From: Methanofollis liminatans DSM 4140
GTDB lineage: Archaea; Halobacteriota; Methanomicrobia; Methanomicrobiales; Methanofollaceae
Assembly: GCF_000275865.1 (NCBI RefSeq)
Contig: NZ_CM001555.1
Span: 62,001 to 126,000 of the forward strand
Direction of reading: 5' to 3'
DNA: 64,000 nucleotides
The notes below the pieces were generated by a model. The model saw nothing but the letters and a program-made list of their open reading frames with translations, was not told where the DNA came from and made no database searches. The position numbers and the translations under genes were made by a program. Shown piece by piece: positions 59,405-64,000 of the stretch. Within the stretch, counting starts at the first letter, position 1; each line of letters starts with the position of its first letter.

Positions 59405-59875
59405 TCAACCGGTATCGGGGCAGCAGGCGAGATCGTGCTCGATCGGGCCGCAGACGCTCTGGACCGGGTGCCCGAGGGATGCGCAGATCCGGTCGACGAG
59501 GTCCTTTGAGACCCGCCCTTCCAGCATGTTCGCCTCCCTGCACGCCTCCGCGGGCGTCAGCCCGAACTGGCTCAGGGCGAGGGAGAGGAGGCGGTGGCGG
59601 CGGAGGAGGAAGCGGGCGTATCGCTCGCCCTGTGTGGTGAGGGAGACGCCGCGGTACGGCGTATGCTCCAGATACCCTTCATCTGCAAGGGCGAGAAGCG
59701 TCTTCGTGGCCGTCGAGGGGGCGACGCCGACCCTCCGCGCGATCTCGTTTGTCCGGGCGCATCCGCCCATGATGCCGATGATCTTCAGGTATTCGGCCTT
59801 CCGGCCAGGGAGTTCGAAACCGCTGATCTCCTCCATGCGCCGTAGTGCGCCGGCCAGAGAGTTAAATTTTCCCAC
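59405..59875 (-). CDS. DtxR-family metal-dependent repressor
   Basis: 156 residues from GTG 59875. N-terminal winged helix (AEYLKIIGIMGGCARTNEIARRVGVAPSTATKTLLALADEGYLEHTPYRGVSLTTQGERYA), then the metal-binding and dimer domain (RHRLLSLALSQFGLTPAEACREANMLEGRVSKDLVDRI), with ligands in RHRLL, AACREAN/E-L-E. There is no SH3-like C-terminal domain, so it is MntR-like. It lies upstream of the metal importer in the same direction and probably represses it when metal is plentiful. Confidence 0.86.
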   Translation of the reverse strand: MGKFNSLAGALRRMEEISGFELPGRKAEYLKIIGIMGGCARTNEIARRVGVAPSTATKTLLALADEGYLEHTPYRGVSLTTQGERYARFLLRRHRLLSLALSQFGLTPAEACREANMLEGRVSKDLVDRICASLGHPVQSVCGPIEHDLACCPDTG

Positions 59876-59936
59876 ACCCCAAACCTCGCGCCCTCATCCG
59901 CAAGGATCATGAGGCTCGACCGCCAACCTGATCACA

Positions 59937-61349
59937 ATGCTCTGCGAGGATGAGATCGTCTCACGGTTCCTTGCCACCAGCCTCTTCGTCTCGCCCGAGG
60001 TGGTGGCCTACATAAAGGAGCAGGACGACCCCGGCCTCATCGACCGGATCATCGCCGGGACGCCCGAGGGCACCGTCGTCGTCTCGCCCGACTGCATTCC
60101 CGCCCTCAAGAAGGTGAGGGACGGCACCCGTTTTCTCGCAGACCCGGTCTGCGAGGTCCTCGCCGGAATGGAGAACTCGGCCGAGAGCATCAGGGACTTC
60201 GAGGAGTACATCACCTATTTCCGCAACCGTTTCACCCGCCTCTCCACCTTCATGCGGGGGCGGATCCAGCCGGTCCCGATCGAGGCGCTGGCCCGGACCG
60301 GGCGCTACCAGGAGGAAGAGGTCTCGTTCATCGGCATGGTCTCGAACGTGCGGAGCACGGCCAACGGCAATAAGATGGTCGAGGTGGAGGACCCCACGGG
60401 CACGATGCGGGTGCTCTTCAACAAGTCCAGGGAAGGGTTTTCTGAGGCCGAGAAGATCCTGCCCGACGAGGTGATCGGCGTGCGGGGCAAACTCTCGCAG
60501 GACGGCACCATCTTTTTCGCCAACACGCTGGTCCGCCCGGACATCCCGCTCTCGAACGCCCCGTACCGCTCGGAGCGTCCGGGCCGGGCCGTGCTGATCT
60601 CGGACATCCACGTCGGCTCAGACACCTTCCTCGAGGACGAATGGCACCGCTTTGCCGACTGGATCTCAGGCCAGGAGGATATCGGTTACCTGGTCATCGC
60701 CGGCGACCTCGTGGACGGGATCGGGATCTACCCGGGCCAGGAAAAAGAGCTCGTGATCAAGAACATCTACCAGCAGTACGCGGCGCTCGGCGAGATGCTC
60801 TCGGCCCTCCCGGAGCGGCTGACGATCGTCATCTCGCCGGGCAACCACGACGTGGTCAGGGGCGCCGAACCGCAGCCTGCGATCCCGCCGGCGTTCAGGA
60901 TAGGTTACCCGGCAAACTGCGTGTGGGTCGAGAACCCGGCGCTCGTCTCCCTGCAGGGCGTGCGGGTGCTCATCTACCACGGGCGTTCGTTCGACGACAT
61001 GATCGGGACGATCCCGGGCGCCTCATACAACCGTCCCGCGGAGATCATGGAGGAGATGCTGAAACGCCGGCACCTCGCCCCGATATTCGGGATGCGGACC
61101 CCGATCGCACCGGGAAAAAAGGACCCGCTCATCATCGACCCGGTCCCCGAGGTGCTCTTCACCGGCCATGTCCATATCAGCGGGATCAAACGCTACCGGG
61201 GCGTGCTGATGATCAATGCCGGGACCTGGCAGTCGCAGACCGCCTTCCAGAAACAGATGAACACCGTGCCGACACCCGCGCAGGCGGTCGTCCTGGACCT
61301 TCAGAGCCTTGAGACCGAGATCGTCGATTTTCTGACTCCCGGATCCTGA
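59937..61349 (+). CDS. polB: DNA polymerase D (PolII) small subunit
   Basis: 470 residues, DP1. An N-terminal helical region, OB fold ~118-200 (VSFIGMVSNVRSTANGNKMVEVEDPTGTMRVLF), then a calcineurin-type exonuclease: LISDIHVGSD, VIAGDLVDG, ISPGNHDVVR, IYHGRSFDD and TGHVHISGI, with all metal ligands. It proofreads for the replicative D-type polymerase of Euryarchaeota. Its large subunit is not in the window. Short divergent gap from the repressor gene. Confidence 0.95.
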   Translation: MLCEDEIVSRFLATSLFVSPEVVAYIKEQDDPGLIDRIIAGTPEGTVVVSPDCIPALKKVRDGTRFLADPVCEVLAGMENSAESIRDFEEYITYFRNRFTRLSTFMRGRIQPVPIEALARTGRYQEEEVSFIGMVSNVRSTANGNKMVEVEDPTGTMRVLFNKSREGFSEAEKILPDEVIGVRGKLSQDGTIFFANTLVRPDIPLSNAPYRSERPGRAVLISDIHVGSDTFLEDEWHRFADWISGQEDIGYLVIAGDLVDGIGIYPGQEKELVIKNIYQQYAALGEMLSALPERLTIVISPGNHDVVRGAEPQPAIPPAFRIGYPANCVWVENPALVSLQGVRVLIYHGRSFDDMIGTIPGASYNRPAEIMEEMLKRRHLAPIFGMRTPIAPGKKDPLIIDPVPEVLFTGHVHISGIKRYRGVLMINAGTWQSQTAFQKQMNTVPTPAQAVVLDLQSLETEIVDFLTPGS

Positions 61350-61433
61350 TCGCGCCGGCGCACCTCCTGGCAACGGAAACTTCCGGCATCCTGCGGCGAT
61401 GCGGGAGAAAACGATCAGATCATTCGAATCGCT

Positions 61434-61447
61434 CTATTTTTATTATT
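61434..61447 (+). promoter_or_regulatory. Membrane-pyrophosphatase promoter
   Basis: CTATTTTTATTATT, a TATA-like run ~80 bp before ATG 61523. The leader of ~50 nt includes a CCGGG (61478-61482)/CCCGG (61504-61508) stem. Confidence 0.5.
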
Positions 61448-61522
61448 GAAGGGGCACATAGATAGAGAATCAAAAAGCCGGGATCCGGTGCTGTCAACCA
61501 GAACCCGGGGGAAAGAAAAAAC

Positions 61523-63565
<2,043 letters not shown>

Positions 63566-63566
63566 T

Positions 63567-63583
63567 CTTTCTTTTTTTCTCTG
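63567..63583 (+). terminator. T-rich terminator after hppA
   Basis: A pyrimidine run dominated by T (CTTTCTTTTTTTCTC) starts 2 bp after the stop codon, the common archaeal oligo-T terminator form. Confidence 0.5.
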
Positions 63584-63637
63584 CGACCGCCGTCAGGCGC
63601 AAACACCTTCATCTCTGATCAGAACAGAACCCTATGC

Positions 63638-63656
63638 GCAGGAAACGCTTTCCTGC
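63638..63656 (+). promoter_or_regulatory. Perfect hairpin upstream of the CorA-type gene
   Basis: GCAGGAAA (63638-63645) and TTTCCTGC (63649-63656) form an 8-bp stem with CGC loop, 13 bp before ATG 63670. Its position would place it in the leader and next to the ribosome site. Confidence 0.4.
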
Positions 63657-63669
63657 AGGGGACACTTCC

Positions 63670-64000
63670 ATGCTTCAGATTTTCAAGACCCGGCAGAACG
63701 GAGGGGGGACATTTATCGAGGAGCTCGACACCGTCGAGCCCGGGGCATGGATCATCTGCACCGCACCTGACGAGACCGAGATCGCCCGTGCCGCCGGGAT
63801 CATGGGGATCCCGGCCGAAGACCTGCGGGCGGCGCTCGACGAGGAGGAGCGGCCCCGCATGGAGACCGAAGAGGGACGGACCTTCATCCTGATCGACATC
63901 CCGATGCGGATCGCGGGCGGGCCCACGGGGACCTACTCGACGATCCCGCTCGGCGTTGCGATCAACGACGACTATATCCTCACCATCTGCCTCCAGGAAA
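63670..64000 (+). CDS. CorA-type divalent cation transporter, N-terminal part (3' end outside window)
   Basis: 110 residues visible. MLQIFKTRQNGGGTFIEELDTVEPGAWIICTAPDETEIARAAGIMGIPAEDLRAALDEEERPRMETEEGRTFILIDIPMR is the N-terminal soluble domain of the Methanomicrobia CorA branch (compare EEERPRxE and the LxxxxLGI region). The membrane helices and GMN motif lie beyond the window. Imports Mg2+ or related cations. No sign of frame disruption. Confidence 0.82.
   Translation, partial: MLQIFKTRQNGGGTFIEELDTVEPGAWIICTAPDETEIARAAGIMGIPAEDLRAALDEEERPRMETEEGRTFILIDIPMRIAGGPTGTYSTIPLGVAINDDYILTICLQE

Overview
The window reads as chromosomal DNA of a methanogenic archaeon, most likely of the order Methanomicrobiales (Methanofollis/Methanoculleus-like; the genus is an inference). 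The basis is an A-type ATPase operon, archaeal DNA polymerase D small subunit, archaeal-type RibC, CofH for coenzyme F420, geranylgeranyl reductase, S24e, archaeal signal peptidase, TrmB- and DtxR-type regulators, strong GGTGATC-type Shine-Dalgarno sites and TATA-type promoters. The DNA is GC-rich, so long antisense open frames are common and have been left out. Exceptions in composition are the AT-richer ferredoxin/geranylgeranyl reductase pair near 28.8-30.3 kb and the A/T block near 6.7-6.8 kb.

Layout. 1-6.8 kb: the end of a large surface protein with three near-identical carbohydrate-binding modules, a PaaK/CapK-type adenylate-forming enzyme, an alpha/beta hydrolase, and a membrane sensor with HAMP but no output domain followed by a 75-residue protein. 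6.8-14.6 kb (minus strand): a compact trp operon in the order trpB2-E-G-D-C-F-B-A, carrying both tryptophan synthase beta types. 14.7-24.5 kb (plus strand): a ten-gene A-type ATPase operon (H-I-K-E-C-F-A-B-D plus a 38-residue membrane peptide). Its rotor protein contains six fused hairpins and its C subunit has an added N-terminal membrane helix. 24.5-31 kb: LysE-type exporter, S24e, a secreted two-module protein, an RNase III-like protein, a gene-poor stretch, the ferredoxin/reductase pair and the first copy of a ~590-bp transposon-like repeat.

31-37 kb: a CooS-type protein flanked by two cupins and a TrmB regulator, in which a metal-cluster cysteine is replaced by glutamate; then a GerW-DUF2953-small protein operon and a methyltransferase. 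37-48.7 kb: surface and Yip1 membrane proteins, an aminotransferase-riboflavin operon that ends in a sensor with no intact kinase, purE, thiC, a metallo-beta-lactamase fold enzyme, a DUF123 protein and an iron-sulfur flavoprotein. 48.8-49.4 kb: the second transposon-like copy, inverted relative to the first. 49.4-64 kb: a DUF1805 protein, a full hybrid histidine kinase, two CofH paralogues with signal peptidase, a zinc/manganese-type ABC importer with its DtxR-type regulator and a candidate operator, DNA polymerase D small subunit, a membrane pyrophosphatase and the start of a CorA-type transporter.

The main points for a second look are the CooS homologue with an altered active-site ligand, the modified ATPase motor (fused rotor, membrane-anchored C subunit, extra small membrane peptide), and the paired MITE-like elements inserted in oligo-T tracts. 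All functional calls rest on reading translated sequence; no database search was run.
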